Shown here: in pieces, positions 20,570 through 32,347 of the stretch | Numbering within the stretch: the stretch's first letter is position 1 | Layout: each line of letters opens with the position of its first letter | Assembly: GCA_963930655.1 (NCBI GenBank) | Contig: OZ005607.1 | Location: forward strand, 23,630,874 to 23,694,873 | DNA length: 64,000 nt | Direction of reading: 5' to 3' | DNA from: Myrica gale | Lineage: Eukaryota; Streptophyta; Magnoliopsida; Fagales; Myricaceae | Translations under genes and position numbers: made by a program | Notes under the pieces: generated by a model | The model's database searches: none | The model's input: the letters and a program-made list of their open reading frames with translations, nothing else | What the model was told of the DNA's origin: nothing

Positions 20570-22276
20570 ATGGCCGGAGCAAAGAGTGGTTCGAGTAGTT
20601 TTGCTAAACATTTGGCAACGGGCCGATGGACCTCAGTTTTTGCCTCCTTTCTGATCATGGCCGGAGCAGGTGGAAGTTACCTTTTTCCAGTCTTCTCCAG
20701 TGACATCAAGAAAAATCTTGGATACAACCAGTCGGCGCTCAATACGCTAAGCTCGTTCAAGGATATTGGTTCAACTGTTGGGATTTTGTCTGGCCTGATA
20801 GCTGAGGTCACGCCAACATGGTTCGTGCTCCTGACGGGCTCTGTCACGAACTTTTTCGGTTACTTCATGATATGGTTGGCCGTGACAGGAAGAATCGCCC
20901 AGCCGCCGTTATGGCAGATGTGTCTGTACATTTCCCTGGGAGCCAATTCCCAGAATTTTGCAAATACAGGGGCGCTTGTCACGTGTGTCAAGAACTTCCC
21001 GGAGAGTCGGTCCATTATGTTGGGTCTCCTGAAAGGTTACGTCGGGCTTAGCGCGGCTATACTTAATCAATTATACCTGGCCATCTACGGGGATGATTCA
21101 TCATCTTTGATCCTCTTCATAGCGTGGCTTCCAGCGGTGATATCGATATTGGTTATGTATGTCATTCGGGAGAAAGAGGTCAAGATAAGCCAACCTAACG
21201 AGGTTAACATGTTCTACAAGTTCCTCTATGTATCGGCCGCTCTTGCTGTATTTTTGATGTCCATGACACTGGTTCAACAACGTGTGACATTTTCCCCAAC
21301 TGGCTATGATTTGAGCGCTGCAGCGGCGTGCATCTTGGTGTTCCTCCCTTCCGTGGTAGCCTTTAGACAAGAGCTACTCCTTTGGAGGAAGATAACAACA
21401 GCTCCTGCTGAGATAGTTGTTGAGAATGCACAAGCTGTTGAACAAAAACAGAAATCTTCTGCCGACGAGGCAGAGGAGCCGAAAAAGTCATTCTTTGCAC
21501 ACATTTGTAACAAACCAAAAAGAGGGGAGGACTACAGCATCTTGCAGGCAGTGCTGAGCATTGACATGCTGATCATCTTCATTGTAACACTTGTTGGACT
21601 TGGGTCATGCTTAGCAGCCTTGGATAACTTAGGGCAGATTGGAGAGGCGCTTCTATATGAACATAAAACCGTAAGGACCTTTGCATCACTGGGTAGCATA
21701 TGGAGTTACGCTGGGAGGATATTCGCAGGGTTTGCATCAGAAATCCTTCTCAAGAAATATAAGTTTCCGCGGCCACTTATGTTGTCAGCTATCCTTTTTG
21801 TCGAATGCATTGGTCACCTTCTCATCGCGTTTCCCTTCCAAGGTTCCATCTATCTGTCGTCATTGATCATTGGTTTTACATCCGGCGCACAGTTGCCGCT
21901 CGTTTTTGCCATAATCTCCGAGATCTTTGGCCTTAAGCACTTCTCCACACTGTTCAATTGTGGAGTAATGGCACTTCCAATTGGATCCTTTTTGCTAAAT
22001 AAGGAGCTCACCGGCAGGCTCTACGATAAAGAGGCGAAGAGGCAGAGTGTCCTAAATGGCTTGAACCAACCACTGGGGCCGGCACTGGTTTGCAAGGGGC
22101 AACAGTGTTTTGGTCTATCTTTTACAATTATGGCTCTGGCGACACTCTTTGGAGCTCTTATGTCGTTGATTCTGGTGGGTAGAACGTGGAGCTTTTACGT
22201 AAATGAAGTGTCCAGGAGGGGCGAAACGTACGACAAGTTCAGTGATGAGGAGAAGGAGGAGACTCGTGATAATTAG
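20570..22276 (+). CDS. nodulin-like MFS transporter (NFD4 family), 568 aa, intronless
   Basis: A single open frame begins at the ATG in GAGAAATGGCC. The nine codons before it start only at TTG. The N-terminus (MAGAKSGSSSFAKHLATGRW) is followed by GGSYLFPVFSSDIKKNLGYN and LNTLSSFKDIGSTVGILSGL, the typical start of the plant Nodulin-like domain, with about six membrane segments in the first 260 residues. A hydrophilic loop of about 60 residues (near 275-335, KQKSSADEAEEPKKS) separates them from a C-terminal MFS half with SLGSIWSYAGRIFAGFASE and LIIGFTSGAQLPLVFAIISE. The C-terminus is acidic (FSDEEKEETRD). About 12 transmembrane helices in total. The family includes NUCLEAR FUSION DEFECTIVE 4; substrates are mostly unknown. 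It is named by family similarity, and the intronless form agrees with part of that family. Confidence 0.92.
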   Translation: MAGAKSGSSSFAKHLATGRWTSVFASFLIMAGAGGSYLFPVFSSDIKKNLGYNQSALNTLSSFKDIGSTVGILSGLIAEVTPTWFVLLTGSVTNFFGYFMIWLAVTGRIAQPPLWQMCLYISLGANSQNFANTGALVTCVKNFPESRSIMLGLLKGYVGLSAAILNQLYLAIYGDDSSSLILFIAWLPAVISILVMYVIREKEVKISQPNEVNMFYKFLYVSAALAVFLMSMTLVQQRVTFSPTGYDLSAAAACILVFLPSVVAFRQELLLWRKITTAPAEIVVENAQAVEQKQKSSADEAEEPKKSFFAHICNKPKRGEDYSILQAVLSIDMLIIFIVTLVGLGSCLAALDNLGQIGEALLYEHKTVRTFASLGSIWSYAGRIFAGFASEILLKKYKFPRPLMLSAILFVECIGHLLIAFPFQGSIYLSSLIIGFTSGAQLPLVFAIISEIFGLKHFSTLFNCGVMALPIGSFLLNKELTGRLYDKEAKRQSVLNGLNQPLGPALVCKGQQCFGLSFTIMALATLFGALMSLILVGRTWSFYVNEVSRRGETYDKFSDEEKEETRDN

Positions 22277-24544
22277 AGGAAATCGTCTTCTGCTGATTTT
22301 GGAGCCGATTGAGACTTCATTTTATTGTTCATTTTAAAGCAACAATGCCTGTTCAGGAAATTAAGATTTCAATTATGGTCGCTTGAGGTCTCTAATGGAG
22401 ATTTAATCCTTTTAATTCCTTATAACATGCTAGCTTGTTCTGATATATATATTAACCAGCATGCCATCTTAAACGAAAATCAATGAGCCTCAAGATCCAG
22501 ACGAATTCTAATTACATTCAGCCAGTTCACACATCCATGTACAAAAAAAAAGTTTAATTACACAAATAGTCTATGTGGTATAAGGTTTTTACAAAATAGT
22601 CCCTGAGTTCCTCTGAATTACACACCTAAGGAGACTCATACAAACGTTGTTACTCATGCATGGATATTTTGATGTACGTTCATTTTCTGTTGTAAGTAGA
22701 TACTATATAAAACAATGTTTCTATACATATAGTAAATATATATCTCACATGGCTCTCCTAAATCAATTGTGATACCATTTGGTGCAAATTACGAAATGCA
22801 CATTTATCTTTTGTATATATTACCAAATGCCACCCCCTGCTTTCGAAATGGCATGCTAGCTCCTCCATTGCACTTGCAGCTTTATAGTTGTAACTCCCCA
22901 AATGACATAGGCCTTTAAATATATATATCTCTGGATAGGACGAAAAGATATTGCGAGTCATCAGAACAAAATTTTAAAGCGTGATATTTTGCCCGAATTA
23001 GACACATACACTTGGGGAGACTCCTAATAGAAGAATTTCAAGCAAGATCTTTCATACAATCTCCTGTACATCTATCTATACATGTGTGAACTTATACATA
23101 TTTATAAAAAATAAAAATAAAAATCAATTTCTATATATAAAATGAAATCTATATATAAAAATTAAGATCTTGATCGAGGGTACACATAACAAGGCGAGGG
23201 TAATAATTTATGGACGCATTACAAATATAAGGTGTCAGTTTAAGAGAGTTAGAGCTAAATTTATCTTATGCTTTAAATATATTAGACCCTTTCTCTCCTC
23301 AAAAGGAAGAATACAATTGATTAATAACTCTATGCATTGGGGAATCACAGTTGACACTAGGGATAACATTATCAAGTCAAGCACGGCCACCATTAAAGAG
23401 AAAGAGACGAGTTATTAAACCAAAATGACTTTTTGGAAAGTATGATTGATGAATTTTTTCTTTCATCTAATGTTAATTACTATATGCTAATTAATTATCT
23501 TATCGTTAGAATTTATTAAAACCAGCTCTTGATGGTCCCCAGAATGTTTACTTACTTGTTGTTTAATTATGATCTTTTTATTGATTACAACCTTTGTTGT
23601 TTGTCTGTTTTTCAGTATTAAAATTTTTTCCATTACAAATTAAGAGTTAATAGCATGTTTGCAACCACTATTACATTTACCTTTCATTCATAGATTTTAC
23701 CTCGGGACCAAAAGGATCAACCAACTGATCAATTTCTTCTTCTCAAGAACAAAACAACATCACCAAAGCTAGCTTAAGCTTTCTATGCAATTCGATCTCG
23801 AAGATACATGGACTTCGATGGAGCTGTCCATGAGCTACTAACTATGTTTATAAACTAAATTTCTTAAGAACATTAGTTAATTAGCCCAAAAGCTTAATCT
23901 CGTTGCTTTATTTTTAACTTCTCTCTTAATTGTCTTCATTTAATGCCTCCTATATATTATTTTAGTAATTACACGCTAGCCATTGAAGATATATGGCTTC
24001 CTTGATCTTTTTTTTTTGTTCTATTTTTATTACATTCTCGTAGAAATTTCTTTTCTCTAGTCCTTCTCATTAACTAATTACTAAGAAGCATTGTCTGATA
24101 TTACTTGATAGAGCTAGCTAGCCGCCCCTAATTAAGATCAGAGATGGCTTAAATTGCTTAAGTAGTAACCCAATAACCCTTCACAAAGAATCCTCAACGG
24201 CTCTATTAATGCCAAATTTGATTGTTGAAAGCAGCTAATGTGGGAAAACTAAATACAAGTTCAGTGCTAAAGGTCAATACTCATGCAAGCATATATACAC
24301 TAATCCCATAAATTAAATATCTTTGGGTATACAAAATATCTGCTATTTATGGAAAGTTTAACAGATGAAGGAAAAAGAATGGAACCCTGATCAATTTAAT
24401 TACAGCGTGTACGCCTAGTGTGGGGATCAAAATATATCTCAGCAGTCGAGGATTACCATTTGAATTAGGTCCAAATGTTCATCTTGCAGGCTAACAGCAA
24501 TCATGATATATGGTCCATTCCCAAAAAAAATTTCAAGTAAATTA

Positions 24545-25015
24545 AGATCCCTGACTAGTAACATCTCATCCAGTCATGACACCATATCATCAGCACAATA
24601 TCCAGTCACATTCCACATCAATGCCACGTGTCTAAGTAGACATAAAAATATAATAATTGATAAGCTATCGGTTAATTTTTTTTAGTAAAATGATAACAAA
24701 TAACAAAAAAATAAAACAAAACTTCTATAAATAAGGAAAAATAGTTTAAACTATTTATTTTTTGTAGTTTTAATTGTACGTTTTTAATTTATTTTGTTTC
24801 AAATTTGTAGGTAATTATAATTTTTTAAATTATAACCTCTTTTTGTTATTTAATATTATTTTATATGGCTTTCCATTTATTTTGTGTTATTTATTATTAT
24901 TTTATATACAAATTGTCAAGTGGCGTTGATGCATGTGGCATGAGAATGGACACTGTGCTGATGTGTTGCCATTGCCGTTAATGGATGGGATTCTACTTGA
25001 CTGAAGGACTAAATT
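24545..25015. repeat. large fold-back (imperfect inverted repeat), MITE candidate
   Basis: 24588-24626 (CATCAGCACAATATCC... to GCCAC) pairs with 24920-24964 in reverse (CATCAGCACAGTGTCC... to GCCAC). Weaker pairing continues outward: GATCCC..CATCTCATCCA with GAATCCCATCCATTAACGG reversed. The loop, about 290 bp, is AT-rich. The outer limits and any target duplication are unclear. Confidence 0.6.
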
Positions 25016-25386
25016 TTTAAAAAGGTATAAATTATTCAGGAACCGAAATTTTTATTTTTCAAACATTAGGGTCTTTTTTCAAAAACGTACGTGTAAAACT
25101 CAAGTACAAAAAATGATTTTTCTTTTTTGGCAGGCTCAATTGACTGATCATGAATCATGAAACTCCGACGAATATATAATTCATATTATATATATACAAG
25201 CAAGTTAGGTTAAGTAGAACCATATTATAAAGCAAGTTGATATATTGAATATGGTTTAATTAATCAGGTACTAGGAAATTGAATATGGTCACTCCTCGAC
25301 GTACCAACCATATATACACCTCCTATTAATATATTTAAACTAATAATTTATATAATACAGGTACTGATCCATGTGCTGTGTGGGTC

Positions 25387-25389
<3 letters not shown>

Positions 25390-25429
<40 letters not shown>
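25390..25429. repeat. (AT)n microsatellite
   Basis: About 20 uninterrupted AT units, followed shortly by (CTA)n-like ACTACTACTA. Likely polymorphic in length. Confidence 0.95.
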
Positions 25430-25432
<3 letters not shown>

Positions 25433-26859
25433 CAAAACTACTACTACTATTATTAAGAGAAACATAAACAAAACTAAGGGATATATCAGTCCCAGTATAA
25501 ATCCAAACAAGATCAGGAAATATATATATATATAGCCTTTTCATTGGAGTAAGCAAGGAAGCTGGGATTCAAATTTTGGGGGCGCCAAGTATAATTTGGA
25601 AGACCTAAAATATAAAAATACAAGAAAATCTAACAAAATAAATTATTTTTTGTCTGAAAATAAACCTTTTTGGCTGATTAATTTCTGCTAGCGTCATCCC
25701 TGAATTTGGAGTCTTAGAAGTACTTGAGGTTAGATAGAGTTCATCTCCCTTTCATTCAACATGATCTGCATATGACCTATTCTGGTCCGCTCCACTTATT
25801 CACAAGAACATAAACTAGTCGTCTATACGTATAAGCGATAAAATAATGTGGCCGTAATTTTGCTACGATTTTTTAAATTTGGTTGCAATTTTGCAACGAA
25901 TTCTTCAAATGGTCGCCTAAGAGATATGTCTATGGAGCATTTCTGACCATTCACCAACCATCTCATTTAGACGTCATATACCTTATTGTGATACGATTTA
26001 GAGTTTAGACGACCATTCCATTTGTTCGCTAAAACTTAAATTTATTGATGAATCATTTAGCATCACGGAAGACCAAACAGGTGGGAGCCTGGGAGAATAT
26101 TTAAAGGGCAACGATACACAACTACAAACAAGGACTAATTCACTAAAAATCTACTGTTCGTCTCCTTGTGGCTAGGAATTGGACTTTATGCTTGTTTTTT
26201 TCTGGATCATGCATATATATATAATATATATTATTTAAAGAGCAATACTTCGTACACAAATCAAAACAATTAGGACTCTAAAATCTCAGACCGAGTCTTT
26301 GATCGATGAAATCTTTTCCGCTGTACTTCTCTAATTTTAATTAACTTCTAATCACATGGGAACTGAATAGATTACAAGGTTGGCCGCAGTTTATCATTGC
26401 CCATCTTGGGTATTCTTTTCAACAGATCATATCATTCTCATTGGCCTCCTTAGCATTGTCGTCTTCTATAAGCTGGGTACAACTCCTTAAAATGAGGTTA
26501 TATAAGACTAGCAAGTCAAGGAGTATGTCGTTTGCAATTTCTAGCTAATTAATGGAAACGTCATATATTACATCAATCATGTGATTGAGCTAACAAGAAA
26601 GTAATACGGTAGTGAGATCCTGGAGAGAGAGTCTATGAGAGCGAGCGAGAGAGAAGATCGATGAGAGAGAGATGGCAGCCATTTAGGTTAAGGATTTCTG
26701 AATTTTCAAATAGAGCTAGTTTTTTTTAACCGTCCAGCTAGCTTCCGTGCGCACATCAACTAATCTCAGAGTCTATGCACCTTGAATGGGGAGGGCTGCA
26801 CTTATCGTTTATGAGTGAAAATATATATGTATTCCAAATTATTTCTAAGAGCTAGTTTT

Positions 26860-27205
26860 TTTAAAAAAATATATTCTTTTCTCTCATAAACTATCGGGTA
26901 TGTGACACATTACAATTTAAACTACCAGTTTTGACACATTGCACCCTTCAACTTCCAATGTTATACACTTTTCACCCTCCTTCAGATAATAATATCCCCA
27001 AAATTTAATGAATTGACAACAATATCTTTAATATATTCAAAGTAGGTCAAGAGTATTATCGTCATTTTAGTTTAAAATTTTGATAGTGGGTGTAAAATGT
27101 TTGAGTTGGTAGTTAGAGGTACAATGTCTTAAACATAGTATTTTATGGTGCAAAGTGTAAAATCTACGGTAGTTCGTGGATAGAAAATGTATTTTTTTTC
27201 CTTTT
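26860..27205. mobile_element. MITE with inverted ends (CTACCA/CATTGCACC family)
   Basis: The left side reads ATATTCTTTTCTCTCATAAACTATCGGG, and the right side reversed reads ATACATTTTCTATCCACGAACTACCG. Inside, ACTACCAGTTTTGACACATTGCACC resembles the element at 35997-36390. Exact borders and target duplication are blurred by poly-A/T runs. Confidence 0.5.
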
Positions 27206-27919
27206 TTTTAATTGAATGTCTAGATCAGCTTACACGCAATTCGACTAATTTCGGAATATGTAAATCTCGAATGGAAAAGGAATTGCACTTATAGATGATG
27301 AGTGAAAAATATATTTATCCCAAATTATTTCTTAAAAGTCAATGGTTACAACTCTAAAATTAACCTTTTAACTTTTATCCATGCTGGATCATGTCTGCCT
27401 CGCCATTCCACCACAATTTTGTAACATATATAAGTAGGACAAACAAAATCAATTATTTACTGGCACCCACCTTCTATTTTGACAATTGAAATCCAATCAC
27501 TTTGGCACTCCCAATTTATTGAAATATTTTAATTTGGCCACCGTTTGTAAGCCTATTTATATGTGTTCATGCTCATGATAACAAATCATCTAGCTCCCAG
27601 TCGAATTTGTGAGCGTGTTGGAGAAAGAGAGACAGAGAGTCACCGAGATCTCGATCGGGATGGAGATAGGAAGATCATGAAATTCTAGCCCTTAGATTTG
27701 CTTTTTAAATTTCTGATCGTTAGCTTTGTATAACTTTGCACAGAATCTTTTCCCACCCTCAGGTGCCTTAGGAAATTTGTATTTGAGTGACTTGGAAACA
27801 GGATCACACACAATGAAGAATAGGACTAAAAAGTTATGGCTCAATTAAACCTTTTAGCTTCCCAACTCCATATTAAAGCCACAGGAAACTTCCAAAATTT
27901 ACAATTAAAAAGCAACACA

Positions 27920-28435
27920 AGCGAAAAAGGCTTCAGCAAACCTCAGTAGGATGTGGGAATGACTTGGAACCAGCAACCTGGTTGCAGCCCCCTCGGTAAG
28001 CACTTCCAACCAAAGGCAGATCATATTTCCCTGAGGAAGAGAATCTTTGGAAAGGAAACGCATGGCACGTCTCTTCAGCATCCAATATAGATGAGCAGAC
28101 GGTCGGTCTTGGAGCTTGGAGACAATTTGTTTGGGCAGCAATATAAGCGTCAAATGAGTCAGATAAGGAGTTGGTGCCCAGGAAGCATGCGCGCATCACG
28201 TAGTAGAACCTGGAATTTCTGGAACTCCAAAGGTCGCGATTCGATTTCCCCCGCCACTCTGATCCTCTAAATCTGAGCAAAAAATTGAGAAAAAATTGTT
28301 ACAGTTACCTTTTTCTCGACGAGATTCCGACAAACAGAGGAGAGAGAGAGAGCGGCAATGAAGAGAATATGTCGTGAGAAAGAAGGGAACTTGTTTCTCT
28401 CACGCGGAAAATGAAATTTGGGGATTTGGGAGCCA
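27920..28435 (-). pseudogene. possible orphan 5' exon of an unidentified gene
   Basis: On the minus strand a leader-like segment with a CT-rich stretch is followed by a donor-like AAAAAG|GTAACT, a short T-rich intron and an acceptor TTTGCTCAG at about 28275. An open frame then encodes MRACFLGTNSLSDSFDAY and runs on for about 95 residues to near SFPHPTEV at 27942. The exon layout looks genuine, but no downstream exon was found and I do not recognise the protein. It could be a truncated gene copy, or an ordinary gene whose later exons I could not see. Confidence 0.25.
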
Positions 28436-28551
28436 CCAACCCGAGCACTAAGTCATGTTAGCCTAATATTCATTAAATGAGATAGATCTGTATTAACAGT
28501 TGATTTGCTTTCTTTTAATTTTGACCGTCCTTCTAGCAGAGGGAATCTGTT

Positions 28552-30110
28552 CCCCCTCCTCCTGATGGAGTCTTCTGTTGTGCAGCTTGTCGAAATTTTC
28601 GGTACGGCTTTACCTACAGGTGCGACCCATGTGACCTCAACTTTGACTCACAATGTATTTCAATCATGAAGGTCATGAACACCCACTTTTCCTGGCTTTA
28701 CGTTCTGAGGCTTGTGATAGTTGCAGCTTGATAGACAGCGAGCTGTCGTGCATGTTTGCATGCGAACAATGCAGTACTTTTGTCTTGGATTTCAGATGTG
28801 CAGTTCTTCCACTCTTTGCTAGGCATGAGTATGACATACACCAACACAAACTTGTGTATATCCATGAAGATTATTCGGGAGAATATTATTGTCTTATTTG
28901 TGAAGAAGAAAGATCAAATCCAGACCACTGGTTCTATTACTGTACGAAATGGGACTTTAGTGCTCATACTGAATGCGTTCTCGGAGATGATCATGGATAC
29001 CCGATATTTGGAAGGAAATTTTATTTTTATTTTGTTTAGGCAAAGATAATTTATAAACAACCGAAAGCATACTGACAATACAAAATAGAAAATTAACCAA
29101 AAGTCCAACGAAAAATCTAAACGGACCCAAAGGCGCTACAATAACCGGACACAAGTGTCGGGACCACTAACAGCCACAAGGGTCGGGAAACAACCAGAAG
29201 TACAAATTGGCCTCAAGGACCAAGACACAATACAAACACAAATTGGCCACAAGAGTCAAAGCACAATACAAACACAAATCGGTCACAAGGACCGGGACAC
29301 AACAAAACCACCACTCAAGGCGATGGCGGCTTCCACTGGAGGAGGGACAATCAGAGCAGCGATCCGACTCCTATTGGGTGATCTTCAGGCAATGACTGGC
29401 TGCACACATGGGAGGAAGAGAAGGGGCAACTGCAGCGGCGACAAGGAGCTAGATCCACCAGAAAAAAGGCTGGAACAGTCTACCAAACAGAGGGAGGCAG
29501 CAAGGGCGAAAAAATGGCCTCACGAACCTACCAGGGGCGGCAAGTAGCAAAAACGCTACTTAGGTTGGGCGCATGAGATGCACGCGCCTGCCGATTGTTG
29601 CCACTATTGGACAGAACTGGACGCCGGGAGGAGAGGGAGCCCACCAAGGTGGTCGTGCACACTGAATACCACCGGAGAGACCGGGATCTAACCTCCAAAA
29701 CAACAACAAAAAAGGCCCAAAGAAGGCCGGAAAAACAAGAAAAAGAGAAACACTGGCCACCAGGAGCGCAGTCGGAGGAGAGGAGAGGGAGACTCACCAG
29801 AGAAAATGGGTGGGGGCTTGTTGAGGCTGAGGAGGGGGTTCTAATGAGAGGGAGAAAACTCTCTTTCTCTCTAAAACTTACTGTCTATACTTATTTGGAA
29901 GGAACATTACAAGTGAATATCATCGGCATCTTATCACTTTGCCCAAGGGAAGAAATTAGGCTCTCGATGTGATGTCTGTGATGAGAATATCAGGATTATA
30001 GGCGTGCGTACAATATATTAAGTGCCAGATGACGGTCCACTACAAGAATGAATGTATTGAGAAAATTACGAAAAATAAGTTTCTTAGATAGAGAATACCT
30101 TAGATTTGAA
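28552..30110 (+). pseudogene. DC1 (divergent C1) domain protein pseudogene, split by a retroelement
   Basis: The segment encodes the spaced Cys/His pattern of plant DC1 proteins, which bind zinc. The first piece (28552-28652) reads CCAACRNFRYGFTYRCDPCD. A frameshift near 28650 leads to the second (28653-29004), with HEGHEHPLFL, CDSCSLID, CEQCSTFVLDFRC, HQHKLVYI, YYCLICEE and CTKWDFSAHTEC. The frame then enters a retroelement. After the second target copy (from 29892) the same protein resumes (IFGRN...HLITLPKG), shifts frame near 29955, and continues as SRCDVCDENIRI and CQMTVHYKNECIEK. There is no start codon in context. Frameshifts and the insertion make it a clear pseudogene of a multi-copy family. 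Confidence 0.85.
29018..29891 (-). mobile_element. non-autonomous retroelement (SINE/LINE-like), 874 bp, inserted in the DC1 pseudogene
   Basis: An exact 13-bp duplication, TATTTGGAAGGAA, brackets it (29005-29017 and 29892-29904). On the minus strand the 3' end is A-rich (AATAAAAATAAAAT), as expected for target-primed reverse transcription. The 5' part is CT-rich (29840-29875). A degenerate tandem of about 39 bp (ACAAATTGGCCACAAG, ACAAATCGGTCACAAG and similar) lies at 29195-29305. Open frames inside are proline/arginine-rich with no RT motif. Its 3' 110 bases resemble the short insert at 35.3 kb, so both belong to one family. Confidence 0.75.
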
Positions 30111-32347
30111 TTAAATTCTGTTTAGTAAATGATGTTGTCATGCAATATTAAAAGAATTATTGTATTCCGGTATATATATTTTATCCAACATATATTCTCC
30201 TTATACGTCCACACCTATAGCTCGCAAATGAAGGGCATCCTGTCTCCAATTTTCAAGCTGCATTTTACAAACCCTATATATATATGCCGACGTTTGCGAT
30301 TTATGTCTAGAAAACGTGGATGACATCAGGCAAGATTGACGGCTGCTCCCTACTTTGGGACCCTCGCTCCATTCTAAATGTCTTCCACCCACCATATATA
30401 AATAATATGTCTAGGTTTTAAAGAAAAAAAAAACTTTCATTAGCTGGTCTTCATTAAACTACACAACATGCAGAAACCAGATAAGTTCAGCTGGCCTCAA
30501 GACTAGGAGTCAGAGCATTGGTTAACACCCATATCATCGCACATGCATTCGGTGTTAGGCTATGGGAGCCTGTTTTCTTATATTCAACTCAGATAGTACC
30601 CTATCTGATTCGAAGAAGAGTGTTTACAGTTTAAGAAAGGATATTCTGTGAGGCTTAGTCCATGGAGCGGAGGCTTGATTTGGTTTTGGTGATGCCGTCT
30701 AGGTAGGGGTCCTTTATATGTAACGCTCAGGGTTAGAGTTTGATTATGTCAGAAAAGCTTTGTCCTTTGCGCCGTTTTATGCCTGACGGCTGCCTCCTTG
30801 TACTTTAATCAACAGTAGTGAAATCTCTGCAACTTGTGGACATACCTTACATTGAGGGAACCACGTAAATCTCTATGTCGTGCAATTGCTTTTTTTTTAC
30901 TTTTCGTTTCTCACGGTTTTTCGCAAAGAGGGAATAGTATTTTTCCCAACATTGGGCTCAAGCAATGCAGCTGAAACCCCAAGCTAGTAAATTCTTGGGG
31001 GAACCTACGTCGTTCCAAGGGTTTTCCTATCACACATATTACACAGATGGCTCCATAAAAGGGGTGGGCCTGGTTAATTTGGCAGCTTGGATTTGAAACT
31101 TCTTACAATTTTGTCAGACACTATCCAACTATCCACCAGATATTTACAAACCCACATACGTAGTGATATGCAGTACCATGAGGGTCTGGTTGCGCCTGAA
31201 ATTGCTTTGGAGAAGGGGACTCGGCTTTGGTCATTGAAGCCCTTAATCAACCAGAATGCTCAGTGGATTAGAGATCAATAGGCAAGACCATTTAAGGCCC
31301 GTGACGACCATCTCTCTACAAAATTCTGGATAGCCCGGAAAATCAAGCGAGATTAACTTTCTGACGCATATCCTAATTGCGCTAGAAGACCGTGCCACAA
31401 ATTTTTGTGGTTGCAATATTCCAAAAACTTCATGTACTTCTGTACGTATGGAAATTTGATGATCCCTTTGGGCGCTAGCCTAATGGTTTGGAAGTCGTCC
31501 CTCATGAGTTCGACATACCAAATTCGAGTCTGTATAGAGTTGATGCTTCTACTATTAGCTAAGTCCCAGACTTGCCGCATATAGTGTTGTAGGGCCAGTT
31601 CTTTCCAAATCACTCTAGAGTATCTACGCTACAGAACAAGTTTAGGCCTGTTGGGTAGCTCCCCAATGGTTTACAATGTTTTTAAAATTTGATGGGTCTG
31701 ACCCGCCCTAGACAATTATTTGTAATTCGATATCATTAATATATGACTTACAACAAAGTACTCCTTCAACAGTGTCATTTAGTCAAATATTTAGTGCAAA
31801 ATTGTCAACATTATACTTAAAAGGGATAAAATACCAAGCGAAATAAAGTGGGTCATCTAATTAGAACAAGGGTTACAATTTTATAGAAATGTCAAGTATT
31901 ATAATCGTTAGAAAATCAGGAGATTAACCACAAAAGAGTACTTAATTTGATCCCTATTTCAGTGACGTGAACTCCTTAATTAGGACCATATCCACAACAG
32001 AGTTTACATTTGTTCAGAGATTATTAAACATTCGAAGGACATTCATGAACAACTTATAGATAAGAAAATGTCCAATTAAAAAAGAAAAGGGAAACCTAAT
32101 GAATCCTTATCGTTATTTCATATAGCCAACATCAAAACTTTTTATCTGCAATTGGGAAATTGCTTACATTTATGTGGACCATAAAGCAGAAACTCAATAT
32201 CATCAAATCAAAATTATCAAAGAATTTGAAGAGGAAAAGAAGGAAAAGCCGGAAAGCAGAGGAAGGAAAATATATCAATTAAAGAAAGAAGTCTAACTAA
32301 TAGTCTGTATTGCAGAAGAGGCCAAGCAATTTTGTCTATATACTTAT
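30111..32347. other. intergenic region downstream of the CLE gene
   Basis: No coding exon that I can support. A tRNA-like promoter pair lies at 31475-31540 and is listed separately. The CLE 3' UTR probably occupies the last few hundred bases. Confidence 0.4.
31465..31640 (+). mobile_element. possible tRNA-derived SINE remnant
   Basis: TAGCCTAATGG fits a pol III A box, and about 40 bp downstream AATTCGAGTCT fits a B box (GWTCRANNC type). Spacing suits a tRNA-related head. There is no cloverleaf, clear A-tail or target duplication, so this is only a candidate. Confidence 0.28.

Larger units (their letters stand above)
22277..27919. other. long intergenic region, AT-rich, with fold-back elements
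   Basis: This opens with the transporter 3' UTR. Apart from the listed repeats I see no coding exon. GA-rich runs lie at about 26625-26670 and 27615-27670. Numerous AGCTAGCT-like palindromic bits near 24110 are common plant low-complexity. No known miRNA sequence was recognised. Confidence 0.4.

Noticed and set aside
20818..21866. Several shorter frames overlapping the MFS transporter
   Set aside because: They are alternative-frame shadows of the 568-residue coding sequence, which carries clear family motifs.
22758..22961. 67-codon minus frame with a protein-like composition
   Set aside because: It lacks a start context, splice partners and any recognisable motif, and lies in AT-rich DNA just past the transporter 3' UTR.
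29155..29972. Overlapping frames of 89-130 codons with Arg/Pro/Lys-rich products
   Set aside because: They lie inside the retroelement bracketed by the 13-bp duplication and show no RT, integrase or gag motif.
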